Assembly (NCBI GenBank): GCA_947525005.1
Contig: CANNUY010000021.1
Location: forward strand, 1 to 26,349
Length of the DNA: 26,349 bases
Direction: 5' to 3'
From: an uncultured Candidatus Melainabacteria bacterium
GTDB lineage: Bacteria; Cyanobacteriota; Vampirovibrionia; Gastranaerophilales; Gastranaerophilaceae
Made by a program: the position numbers and the translations under genes
Shown: one piece after another, positions 15,520-23,643 of the stretch
Numbering within the stretch: the first letter of the stretch is position 1
How the letters are laid out: every line of letters begins with the position of its first letter
The notes under the pieces: generated by a model
Seen by the model: the letters and a program-made list of their open reading frames with translations, nothing else
Database searches by the model: none
Told to the model about the DNA's origin: nothing

Positions 15520-15698
15520 AACTGTGCTTGAGCAGGTGAGAAAGAGCGTTGGAAGTTGCTAATCAGTAATAATAATAACAACTTGCTCAAGTGCAAAGAT
15601 TATTCCCGTGGAAGTTAAGTAGTGGTGTGTATTCTAATGGATAGTAGGTTAATTAAATGAACAAACAAAATTAAATCGGCAGGACGCCGATTTTTTTT
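15520..15698 (+). ncRNA. candidate structured RNA or structured 3' UTR
   Basis: A 12-bp helix pairs 15523-15534 (TGTGCTTGAGCA) with 15584-15595 (TGCTCAAGTGCA). An inner helix pairs AAGTTG (15553-15558) with CAACTT (15579-15584). Further 3' come a TTCC/GGAA mini-hairpin and TATTC-TAAT-GGATA. It ends in an intrinsic terminator. TGGAAGTT occurs three times (15502, 15550, 15609), once at the ORF end. No ORF covers this segment. It may be an independent small RNA, a processed 3' UTR RNA, or an mRNA-stabilising element. I could not match it to 6S, tmRNA, SRP or RNase P RNA. Confidence 0.4.
15673..15698 (+). terminator. strong intrinsic terminator
   Basis: AAATCGGC (15673-15680) pairs with GCCGATTT (15686-15693) around the loop AGGAC, within a run of eight T ending at 15698. 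It ends the transcript of the 82-aa ORF and the structured segment. Confidence 0.9.
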
Positions 15699-15760
15699 GC
15701 CTAAATTTTTTTATTATAAAATTCAGACAAATAAATAATATCAAACCGTATTAAAAATAA

Positions 15761-15967
15761 TTAAACTTTTGGTTCACCATAAAGTGTTTTTAAAACTTCA
15801 ACAACTTTTGGCATTTGACAAACGAAAGAATAATTACCCATACCTATAGAACAATTTTTACAATTCCCTTTTAGGTTGTAACATTCAAGGGCTTGTTCTG
15901 TCCAATTATTAGTAATAGAATTAGACAATTCTCCGTTTGTTTGTGGATAGAATGCTTCTTGTAGCAT
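15761..15967 (-). CDS. small Cys-rich, probably metal-binding protein
   Basis: This encodes a 68-residue protein with four cysteines in the order C-x6-C-x2-C-x11-C (ECYNLKGNCKNCSIGM, then VCQMPKVVE). This is consistent with one zinc site or a small iron-sulfur site. The pattern 'ALECY...C..C......CQM..VV..L' recurs, as far as I recall, as a short module in Firmicutes and Cyanobacteria, sometimes at the ends of larger DNA-binding proteins. The start has GGGAGAGGAG directly upstream on the minus strand, which is strong. It is a lone gene that converges on the terminator at 15698 and lies divergent from lptC. The function is unknown. Confidence 0.65.
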   Translation of the reverse strand: MLQEAFYPQTNGELSNSITNNWTEQALECYNLKGNCKNCSIGMGNYSFVCQMPKVVEVLKTLYGEPKV

Positions 15968-16054
15968 AACTCCTCTCCCGATTAAATAATAAGTACCCTA
16001 TTGTAATATACCAAATTAGTCATGGGAAGACATCATACAAATAATGTATTTATG

Positions 16055-16063
16055 TGTTAGAAT
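16055..16063 (+). promoter_or_regulatory. extended -10 promoter for lptC, predicted leaderless
   Basis: TGTTAGAAT (16055-16063) forms a TG-N-TAGAAT extended -10 element. The best -35 is CATACA (16034-16039, 3 of 6). The -10 ends 6 nt before ATG at 16070, so transcription would start at or very near the A of the start codon. Confidence 0.5.
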
Positions 16064-16069
16064 AGATGT

Positions 16070-16678
16070 ATGGAATATGTAAAAGAATTATTAGCAAAAT
16101 TTAATAATAAGTGGTCAAAGATGGACAAACGTCAAAAGACGTATGCTTTTATTACTTTAGTTATATCAATGGTTTTGGTATGGGCGTTTGTATCAGCTGG
16201 TGTAATTACTGGTAACTTCAACAGAAGTATGGTTAAAAGTTCTGGCGATAAACAAGAATTGCACGTATCAAGTATGATTTTGACAGAAACTAAAGATGGT
16301 CAAAAGTTTTGGGAAATCTTTGGTGAAACTGGTCAATATAGCAGTGACCACAAGGTTGCAAATTTAACAAATATTGTCGGTAATTTCTATAAAGACAACG
16401 CTGTAGAGATGAGTTTTGAAGCTACGCACGGTTTGTATAATGAAGAAACTCAAGAGATTGTTTTGTATGACAACGTGTTTGTTGTATTAAAAGATGATGT
16501 TTCTTTGACTGCAGACAAGTTGACTTATGATGTAAAAACAAAAGTTTTAAATATAACGGGAAATGTGAAGATTAAGAAAAAGAATTCATTTACAGCAACT
16601 GCGAATAGAGCTGTTATTGATTCAGAATATTCACGTTTTAGAATAATTGGAACAACTTGTTCAAGACTTTATAATTAG
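16070..16678 (+). CDS. lptC: LptC-like LPS export protein
   Basis: This encodes a 202-residue bitopic inner-membrane protein. Residues about 25-46 span the membrane (AFITLVISMVLVWAFVSAGVI), and the rest is a periplasmic beta-jellyroll with strands such as VSSMILTETKDGQKFWEIFGETGQYSSD. The later FEATHGLYNEETQEIVLYDNV and LTADKLTYDVKTKVLNITGNVKI have the LptC/OstA repeat pattern. LptC hands LPS from the LptBFG transporter to LptA. The length matches the family (about 190). No Shine-Dalgarno precedes ATG at 16070; see the promoter entry. It lies 11 nt before the LptA-like gene and heads a seven-gene run. LptB, F, G and D are not in this window. Confidence 0.8.
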   Translation: MEYVKELLAKFNNKWSKMDKRQKTYAFITLVISMVLVWAFVSAGVITGNFNRSMVKSSGDKQELHVSSMILTETKDGQKFWEIFGETGQYSSDHKVANLTNIVGNFYKDNAVEMSFEATHGLYNEETQEIVLYDNVFVVLKDDVSLTADKLTYDVKTKVLNITGNVKIKKKNSFTATANRAVIDSEYSRFRIIGTTCSRLYN

Positions 16679-16689
16679 AAGGGAAATAT

Positions 16690-17664
16690 ATGAATAAAAA
16701 GAAATTTTTAATAATCTTTTCAATATTAGTAATAATTTTGTGTATGGTAGGGGTAATCGCTGAGGATTTGATTATCGACTCTAAGACACAATCTTTTTCT
16801 GAAACTGATAACAAGATTAAGTTTGATGGTGGAGTTAATGTAAAATATGGTGATATAAGATGCGTTGGCGATAATGCAGATATTACTGTTGACAAGAATA
16901 ATAGACTTGATACAGCGACTATTTATAACAAACCTTATGCTTATGAAATTAAGAATAATAAGAAAAGAGAGGTTAAAGCTAATATTTTAAAATTCTCTTT
17001 GTTGAACAAGGTTATTAAAGCTGAGGGTGATACTCAAACTATTGTTACAGAGGGTAAAACACCTGTTGCAGTTATTAATGCAGATTGTCAAGAATACGAT
17101 ATAAAGACTAATAAGATGACAGCAAGTGGTTCTGTTGCAATCAAATATAAAGATATGAGAGCGTTTGCAGATAGAGCTATTATTAGTACAAATGGAAAAG
17201 GCGATTTGAAGCGTATTGATTTGGTTGGTAGAGCGAAGATTGACCAAGCAAAACATCATTTAATAGCTAATCATTTTGTTTATGATTCTGATGCAAAACA
17301 GATGACAGCTATGGGTAATGCAACTACTACAACTGTTTTAGATAACGGAAAAGAATTTATTTTAAAAGCAAATTATCAAAATTATAATCAACAAGATGGA
17401 ATTTTTCTTGCAAACGGTTCTGTAAGAGCTTGGTATGATGATTATTTCGCAAAAGGTCCTAAGGTTGTTGCATATCCTGATAAAGTCACTAAAAAAATAA
17501 ACGAAGTATTTTTGATGGGTAGATCTATGATTAAGCAAAATGAAAAAGAAATTTCTGCTGATAAGATTAAGATTATTATAGAGCCTAAGAACTTCATGGC
17601 AGAGGGTAATGTAAGAACAATTATTCACCAAGCAGGTGTATCTACTAAGAAGGCAGGGTTTTAA
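16690..17664 (+). CDS. lptA: LptA/OstA-like periplasmic LPS bridge protein
   Basis: This encodes a 324-residue protein. A signal peptide (residues 1-24, KKKFLIIFSILVIILCMVGVIA) is followed by repeated OstA-type beta units: KFDGGVNVKYGDIRCVGDNADITVD, then an IKAEGDT strand, MTASGSVAIKYKDMRAFADRAII, MTAMGNATT, IFLANGSVRAWYDD and a final NFMAEGNVRTII. E. coli LptA has about 185 residues, so this protein holds roughly two jellyroll lengths, or an LptA fused to an LptD N-terminal-like unit. It would polymerise as the periplasmic bridge carrying LPS to the outer membrane. It has a good AGAAGGG site before ATG and is followed after 2 nt by the TPR gene. The exact lptA assignment is less sure than the family. 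Confidence 0.75.
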   Translation: MNKKKFLIIFSILVIILCMVGVIAEDLIIDSKTQSFSETDNKIKFDGGVNVKYGDIRCVGDNADITVDKNNRLDTATIYNKPYAYEIKNNKKREVKANILKFSLLNKVIKAEGDTQTIVTEGKTPVAVINADCQEYDIKTNKMTASGSVAIKYKDMRAFADRAIISTNGKGDLKRIDLVGRAKIDQAKHHLIANHFVYDSDAKQMTAMGNATTTTVLDNGKEFILKANYQNYNQQDGIFLANGSVRAWYDDYFAKGPKVVAYPDKVTKKINEVFLMGRSMIKQNEKEISADKIKIIIEPKNFMAEGNVRTIIHQAGVSTKKAGF

Positions 17665-17666
17665 TT

Positions 17667-18434
17667 ATGTCAGAAATGTTGGATAAAGCTATTGAATTAT
17701 ATCAAAAAGGTGAATACAAAGAATCTATTGATGCTTTCAGCAGTGTTTTAGAACATGAAGAAGATAATGCTGAAATTTACAACAATATAGGACTTGCTTA
17801 TGCAAAGTTAGGCGAGTTTGAAAACGCAGAAAAGGCTTATACAAAGTCTATAAAACTGAATCCAGAAATTTCACAAACATATATAAATCTTTCTGATTTG
17901 TATTACAAACACGGTGATTTGTCAGGTGCTATCGGAGTTTTAGAGCGTGGTAGTTATGAAATGACAGACAATTACGTTATTGCTCATTTGTTAGCAAGGG
18001 TTTATATTGAAGATTCTAGATATGATATGGCAATTTGTGAATTAGAAAAAATACTAGATGCTCAACCTGAAAATTATGATGCATATTATGATATGGGTAG
18101 AGTTCAGTTTGAGTTGGGTAATTACGAAGATGCTATATCAAATTTTGAGAATGTTATAGAGTATAAGGAAAACAATGAGTTTTTATATTATTACTTAGCA
18201 CAAGCTTATGAGGCTAACAACGAGATTGGAAAGGCTATTTCTAATTATTTAAAGGCAAATGCAGTGAATACGAAGTTTCCTATGCCTTATAAAAAATTGG
18301 GGATATTGTTTTTAGCAAGAGAAGAATACGCTGATGCGATGGAATTTTTCACTGATTATATCAAACTTGATATTCCTGAAGAAGAAAGAAATAGTGTTAA
18401 TACTTTAATCGAAAGAATTAAAGCAAAATTATGA
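17667..18434 (+). CDS. tetratricopeptide repeat (TPR) protein
   Basis: This encodes a 255-residue all-helical protein made of about seven TPR units, each with W/Y-G-A-Y-A-P spacing: YKESIDAFSSVLEHEEDNAEIYNNIGLAYAKLGEFENAEKAYTKSIKLNP and similar. It has no signal peptide, so it is probably a cytoplasmic scaffold. The gene starts 2 nt after the LptA-like stop, and its own stop overlaps the dprA start by 4 nt (ATGA), so translation is probably coupled. A partner cannot be named from sequence. Its place between envelope and DNA genes does not decide its role. Confidence 0.88.
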   Translation: MSEMLDKAIELYQKGEYKESIDAFSSVLEHEEDNAEIYNNIGLAYAKLGEFENAEKAYTKSIKLNPEISQTYINLSDLYYKHGDLSGAIGVLERGSYEMTDNYVIAHLLARVYIEDSRYDMAICELEKILDAQPENYDAYYDMGRVQFELGNYEDAISNFENVIEYKENNEFLYYYLAQAYEANNEIGKAISNYLKANAVNTKFPMPYKKLGILFLAREEYADAMEFFTDYIKLDIPEEERNSVNTLIERIKAKL

Positions 18435-19543
18435 ATACAAAATATTGGGTAGGACTATCATCAATTGAGGAGATTGATTCTCAATTTATAATTAAGTTAT
18501 ATGAGTATTTTAAAGATATTAGACTTGCTTTTGAATCAAGTGAAGTTGAGTTGTCTAAGATACCTAATATGATGATTAAGAAAGTTCAAAAGTTTCTTGA
18601 ACTAAGGCATAAAGTTGATGTTAATAAGGTTTATGATTACGTTGTAGAACGTGGCATCAAGGTTATAACTTATGAGGATAAGGCTTATCCTATGATGCTA
18701 AAAAATATTTCTAATCCACCTGCTGTTTTGTATTATAAAGGTGATTTAGAAATATGTAACTTAGATAGAACCTTAGCCGTTATTGGTTCAAGACGTTTGA
18801 GTTTTAATGGAAAAGATAGTCTTAAAAAGATAATGAAAGATTTTGTCGGAACTGATTTGTGTATTGTTTCAGGATTGGCAACAGGTGCAGATACGGTAGC
18901 ACATGAGTTTGCACTTGAAAACAATTTGAAAACTATTGGAGTAATTGGTGGTGGGTTGAATCATATTTATCCTGCATCTAATAAAGGGCTTTATGAACGG
19001 ATTATAAATGGTAATGGGGTTGTGATGTCGGAGTATTACCCTACGTTTGAGCCTTTGCCGTTTAGATTTCCACAAAGGAATAGAATAGTATCAGGTTTGT
19101 CGTATGGTACATTGGTAGTTGAGGCTGCATTAAAAAGTGGTGCGTTGATTACAGCTAATTTGACTTTAGAGCAAGGTAGAGAGTTGATGTGTATTCCAGG
19201 ATTGATTACTAATCCTAATACTGCTGGAATTTATAAACTCTTAAAAACGGGTGCAAGTTTGATTACTTGTGGGGAAGATATATTAGATGCTATGAACTGG
19301 GTTGTAGGAAAACAACAAAGTTTATTTAATACTGTAACAGATGATGAAGAAAATGGCGAAAATAGTGGTTTAACGATTGACGAGAAAAAAATTCTTTATA
19401 CAATAGAAATAGAGCCTAAGAGTTTTGATGAAATTCAGGCTTCAACAGAGATTTCTACAGATAAATTACTAATGGCTTTAACGAGTTTAGAGTTAAATGG
19501 AAAAATTGAGCAAATAAAAGGGGATAGGTATATAAAAAGATGA
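18431..19543 (+). CDS. dprA: DNA processing protein DprA
   Basis: This encodes a 370-residue single-strand DNA-binding protein that loads RecA on DNA taken up by transformation. An N-terminal SAM-like region (1-90) is followed by the Rossmann fold: AVIGSRRLSFNG near 115-126, then SGLATGADTVAHEFAL, GVIGGGLNHIYPASN, MSEYYP, PFRFPQRNRIVSGLSYGTLVVEAALKSGALITA and GREL. The C-terminal 65 residues are the winged-helix domain common in DprA (LTIDEKKILYTIEIEPKSFDEI). Length is typical. It overlaps the TPR gene and topA by 4 nt on each side. dprA next to topA is a common bacterial arrangement. It suggests, without proving, that the organism can take up DNA. Confidence 0.93.
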   Translation: MNTKYWVGLSSIEEIDSQFIIKLYEYFKDIRLAFESSEVELSKIPNMMIKKVQKFLELRHKVDVNKVYDYVVERGIKVITYEDKAYPMMLKNISNPPAVLYYKGDLEICNLDRTLAVIGSRRLSFNGKDSLKKIMKDFVGTDLCIVSGLATGADTVAHEFALENNLKTIGVIGGGLNHIYPASNKGLYERIINGNGVVMSEYYPTFEPLPFRFPQRNRIVSGLSYGTLVVEAALKSGALITANLTLEQGRELMCIPGLITNPNTAGIYKLLKTGASLITCGEDILDAMNWVVGKQQSLFNTVTDDEENGENSGLTIDEKKILYTIEIEPKSFDEIQASTEISTDKLLMALTSLELNGKIEQIKGDRYIKR

Positions 19544-21852
19544 GTCCTGTAGCAAAAACAAAGACAACAAAGTCTAGTACATCTAGTAAAACATCACGTT
19601 CAAAGTCGACTTCTAGTGCTAAGTCTGGCGACAAGGCTTTGGTAATAGTTGAGTCACCTGCAAAATCTAAAACCATAAAAAAGATTTTGGGAGCAAATTA
19701 TACTATTGAAGCTAGCTACGGGCATGTGCGTGACTTGTCATCAAAGAATGAGTTGGGGTTTGACGTAAATAATAAGTTTGAACCATCATTTGTTATATTA
19801 CCTGAGAAGAAAAAAGTTGTTACAAAGTTGAACACTTTAGCAAAATCGGCAGACAAAATTTTCTTGGCATCCGACCCTGACCGTGAGGGAGAAGCTATTG
19901 CATGGCACGTTAAAGAAGTTTTGAAGGTGCCTGATGACAAGGTTTATAGAATTGAGTTCAACGAAATTACACCAAAAGCTGTGAAATATGCAGTAGAGCA
20001 CTCAAGACAGATAGATATGGACAAAGTAAGAGCACAACAAACACGTCAAATCTTGGATAAACTTGTTGGTTTTAGATTGAGTCCTGTTTTGTGGAAACAG
20101 TTGGGTAATTATCATTTATCAGCAGGTAGAGTTCAGTCTGTAGCATTGAGAATGATATGCGAACGAGAAGAAGAGATTGAAGCATTTGTACCAACTGAAT
20201 ACTGGTCTATTACTGTTCAGTTGGAAAAAGACGGTAAAGTGTTTGATGCAGAGCTTGTTAAGTATGCAGGCAGTAAGATTGAAATCAATAATGAAGAAGA
20301 AGCTTCTAATCTAAAATCTGAGCTTGAAAAAGAAGGTTTGGAATATGTTGTTACAAAAATTTCAAAACGAGAAACCACAAGAAAACCTACTGCACCGTTT
20401 ATCACCTCTACTTTACAGAGGGAAGCAAGTTCAAAGTTGAACTTTGGCGTTTCAAAAACAATGCAGGTTGCACAAAAACTTTATGAAGGTATCGAGATAG
20501 ATGGTACTCCAGTCGGTTTGATTACTTATATGAGAACCGATAGTGTGAGAATTTCTGATGATGCACAGGTGATGGCAAAAGATTTCATTATGAATAATTA
20601 TGGTGAAAAATATTATCCATCAACACCAAATGTATATGGAAAAGCCAAAAAGAATGTTCAGGACGCTCACGAAGCTATCAGACCTTCTTATCCTGAAAGA
20701 ACACCTGAAAGCATTAAACCTTATTTGGATAAAGACCAATACAATTTGTATAGATTAATTTGGAACAAGTTTATGTCATCACAAATGGCACCTGCTAAGA
20801 TTGCTAATAAGAATGTCGAAATTACTGCTGGTGATTGTGAATTAAAGACAGGTACAAGCAAAGTTGTATTTGACGGATTTTTAAAGCTTTATAAAGACAC
20901 AGAAGAAGCTGATATATCAAAAATCCCTGATTTAAAAGAAGAAGATAAATTGGAAAGAAAAGATGTAATTCCAAAACAACATTTTACACAACCACCTCCA
21001 AGATATAGTGAAGCATCTTTGGTTAAAGCGTTGGAAGAATATGGAATAGGTCGTCCGTCTACTTATGCATCTATTATTACTAAAATTCAACAACGTAAAT
21101 ACGTTGAGAAACAAGATAAGGCTTTGTTCCCAACATTTTTAGGTAAGACAGTTTCTAAACAGTTGGTATCACAGTTTACTGATATTATGGATTATGCTTT
21201 TACAGCTAGTATGGAAGAAAAACTCGACTTGATAGCTGACAAGAAGGCTGTTTGGAACGAGGTATTACAAGAGTTTTATGATCCATTTATAGAAAATGTG
21301 AATGAGGTAATGGGCAACGCTAAAAAGGTTGTTGTACAAAGTGATGTTAAGTGTCCAAATTGTGGAAAACCAATGATTGTAAGAACGAGCAGATTCGGTT
21401 CACAGTTCTTGGGTTGTTCAGGGTATCCTGATTGTAAGACAATTTTGTCTTTAGATAAATCAGGTAATGTTATTAAGAATGCTGATCAGCCAGAAAAATC
21501 GGACCAAAAATGTGAAAAATGTGGTGGAGATTTGTACATAAAACTAGGGCCTTACGGTAGATATACAGAATGTGAAAAATGTAAGGATAGAAAGAGTATT
21601 GTTAAAACTACGGGGGTTACTTGTCCTAAATGTGGTAAGGGCGAGATTATAGAACGCAAATCAAAACGAGGGGTAGTGTTCTTTGGTTGTAACAAATATC
21701 CTGATTGTGATTTTGTTTTATGGAACGAGCCAACGGGTGAAAAATGTCCTAAATGTGGTTCGTTGTTGGTTAAACGCACTTTGAAAAGTGGCGATGTTAT
21801 TGAATGCTCAAATCGTGGTTGTGGATATAAAAAAACTAACGAAGATGAATAA
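19540..21852 (+). CDS. topA: DNA topoisomerase I
   Basis: This encodes a 770-residue type IA topoisomerase that relaxes negative supercoils, opposing GyrA. It has a Ser/Thr/Lys-rich N-terminal tail of about 31 residues. The Toprim domain carries the glutamate of IVESPAKSKTI (36-46) and the acidic triad SDPDREGEA (111-119). The catalytic tyrosine is Y330 in LITYMRTDS. Four C4 zinc ribbons follow, starting near residues 605, 658, 695 and 736 (CPNCGKP, CEKCGGD, CPKCGKG, CPKCGSL); E. coli has three C4 sites. The ATG overlaps the dprA stop by 4 nt, and the nearest ribosome site (AGGGGAT) is about 14 nt upstream, so coupling with dprA is likely. Confidence 0.96.
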   Translation: MSPVAKTKTTKSSTSSKTSRSKSTSSAKSGDKALVIVESPAKSKTIKKILGANYTIEASYGHVRDLSSKNELGFDVNNKFEPSFVILPEKKKVVTKLNTLAKSADKIFLASDPDREGEAIAWHVKEVLKVPDDKVYRIEFNEITPKAVKYAVEHSRQIDMDKVRAQQTRQILDKLVGFRLSPVLWKQLGNYHLSAGRVQSVALRMICEREEEIEAFVPTEYWSITVQLEKDGKVFDAELVKYAGSKIEINNEEEASNLKSELEKEGLEYVVTKISKRETTRKPTAPFITSTLQREASSKLNFGVSKTMQVAQKLYEGIEIDGTPVGLITYMRTDSVRISDDAQVMAKDFIMNNYGEKYYPSTPNVYGKAKKNVQDAHEAIRPSYPERTPESIKPYLDKDQYNLYRLIWNKFMSSQMAPAKIANKNVEITAGDCELKTGTSKVVFDGFLKLYKDTEEADISKIPDLKEEDKLERKDVIPKQHFTQPPPRYSEASLVKALEEYGIGRPSTYASIITKIQQRKYVEKQDKALFPTFLGKTVSKQLVSQFTDIMDYAFTASMEEKLDLIADKKAVWNEVLQEFYDPFIENVNEVMGNAKKVVVQSDVKCPNCGKPMIVRTSRFGSQFLGCSGYPDCKTILSLDKSGNVIKNADQPEKSDQKCEKCGGDLYIKLGPYGRYTECEKCKDRKSIVKTTGVTCPKCGKGEIIERKSKRGVVFFGCNKYPDCDFVLWNEPTGEKCPKCGSLLVKRTLKSGDVIECSNRGCGYKKTNEDE

Positions 21853-21879
21853 TATCAATGAGATAACGAGGTTTTTAAT

Positions 21880-23643
21880 ATGGAAAAATTAATGGAGAAA
21901 ATTACCGAGAATAAGGCTTTGTTTTGGGTAGTTTTTGGAGCGATTATTATAATTGGTTTAGCTTTAAGACTTACGGTTATAGATTATCCATTATGGTATG
22001 ACGAGGGTTGTTCTATTGCAACTGCTATAAATTCGTTTCCACATGGTATTAACGATTATTTATGGACACATGATTTGCAACACACTCCATTTTATTTTTA
22101 TATTTTGCATTTTATAATGCAGTTTTTTGGTGACTCAGAATTGGTTTTGAGAGGGTCTTCTTTGATAGTTGCAATAATGTTGTTGCCATTAACTTATATT
22201 GTTACAGAAAAGTTGTCATCTAAAAAGGTTGCACTTTTAGCGATGACATTGATGAGTGTTAATACATTTCAGGTGTTGTATTCTATTGAGATAAGAATGT
22301 ATCCACATGTTATGCTTTTGGCACTTTTATCTATAAATTATTTGATTGATTATGATAGAAAAGGTGATATAGCATCACTTGTAAAACTCGGTATTGTGAA
22401 TGTTTTGAACCCTTATTTCTTGACTGGGGCTATAGTTTGGAATATTGTTCAGTTTATTTTTTATACATCTTATATGGATATTAAAAAAGCTGATGGGGAG
22501 AAGGTTAAAAAATATGTTATTTCTTCTATGATATCAGGACTGTTTTTAATCCCTTATATTGTGATAGTTTGTCACTATGCTATGGTGCGTTCAGGATTTT
22601 TGGTTACCGATTTGTCAAATTTTGAAGTGACTAATTTATGGGGATTGATTCAGAACTTGTTCTCTGCTGACCCTGGACATATCCACGAAACAAGACATGA
22701 AGATTACGTTATGGTTTGGCAAACCGTCCTTTTGGTATTTTTACCGATTATTTATATGTTTATTGGACTAGCTAACTGCTTGAGAGATAAAGAAAAGTTT
22801 GTTCAGCTTTTGACAGGCATGGTGGTTCTTTCTTTTGGTATATTCTTAGTTTTGGCTAATGCTAAGGTTATAGCTTTTACAGGAAGATATTTGATATTTA
22901 TTGCACCGTTTGTTTTTGTTTTGTGTGCGATAGGGTTGAGCAAACTTAATAAATACCATTTGGTTGGATTTTTGGTGTTGTATTCATTGGGTTGTGGATA
23001 TTCTTTATGGCAATCTAGCTTACCACATTCAGAAGATCCATTTTTTGAAATGCCTAATGGACAGAAACGTCCTATATTCAATCATTATAAAGATATTGCA
23101 GAGTTCTCTTTGAAATCACCTGCTGATTTTGCAAAGAAAAACGGTATGAATAAAGAGGATTTGGTTGTAATGCCATTTGCATCATCTGTATCTTTCTATT
23201 ATTTCAAGGGTGATAATATGCCTAAGGTTATGCCTTTAGAATTGTTCCACGAGGTTAGAAACCCTGATAGTACAATTATTTATGATAAAGAGCAGTCAGA
23301 GTTGTTTAAGACTTCTGATAAGATTGATGTTTTCAAGAATATTATTACTGGGGATAAATTTATATCAAACAATTTGGTTAAGTTCTTGCAGAACCAGTTT
23401 GATATGGTGCCTAGAGGTAGATATATCTTGTGGGTAGTATATTATTCTGATAATTATGCGATTAGACCAGAACAAGAGGTTAAACAGGTTTATAGCAATT
23501 ATGATGTTGTAAAAGAACATACTATGACGGGCATGTTGTCTAAGTTTGATATTGATTTGATTAAGATAATTCTTTCACAGGCAGACTTGGTTAAACGTGA
23601 TAGAGATTCTTCTAACCAATATTTCTTGTTTAGGAAAAGATAA
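21880..23643 (+). CDS. GT39-type polytopic membrane glycosyltransferase
   Basis: This encodes a 587-residue GT-C glycosyltransferase of the PMT/ArnT group. An N-terminal span (about 12-33) is followed by LWYDEG at 38-43, whose acidic pair is the expected catalytic/metal site in the first outer loop. HTPFYFYILHF follows, and about ten further hydrophobic spans run to about residue 370. The C-terminal 200 residues are soluble and presumably periplasmic. Such enzymes move a sugar from a polyprenyl-phosphate donor to lipid, glycan or protein on the outer face of the inner membrane. The acceptor is unknown. It lies 27 nt after topA with GAGG as ribosome site and overlaps the aminotransferase by 1 nt. 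Confidence 0.82.
   Translation: MEKLMEKITENKALFWVVFGAIIIIGLALRLTVIDYPLWYDEGCSIATAINSFPHGINDYLWTHDLQHTPFYFYILHFIMQFFGDSELVLRGSSLIVAIMLLPLTYIVTEKLSSKKVALLAMTLMSVNTFQVLYSIEIRMYPHVMLLALLSINYLIDYDRKGDIASLVKLGIVNVLNPYFLTGAIVWNIVQFIFYTSYMDIKKADGEKVKKYVISSMISGLFLIPYIVIVCHYAMVRSGFLVTDLSNFEVTNLWGLIQNLFSADPGHIHETRHEDYVMVWQTVLLVFLPIIYMFIGLANCLRDKEKFVQLLTGMVVLSFGIFLVLANAKVIAFTGRYLIFIAPFVFVLCAIGLSKLNKYHLVGFLVLYSLGCGYSLWQSSLPHSEDPFFEMPNGQKRPIFNHYKDIAEFSLKSPADFAKKNGMNKEDLVVMPFASSVSFYYFKGDNMPKVMPLELFHEVRNPDSTIIYDKEQSELFKTSDKIDVFKNIITGDKFISNNLVKFLQNQFDMVPRGRYILWVVYYSDNYAIRPEQEVKQVYSNYDVVKEHTMTGMLSKFDIDLIKIILSQADLVKRDRDSSNQYFLFRKR

Noticed and set aside
15520..15698. 6S RNA, tmRNA, SRP RNA or RNase P RNA
   Set aside because: Size would allow 6S, but I cannot see the long closing stem with a central bubble, nor the conserved motifs of the other three classes.
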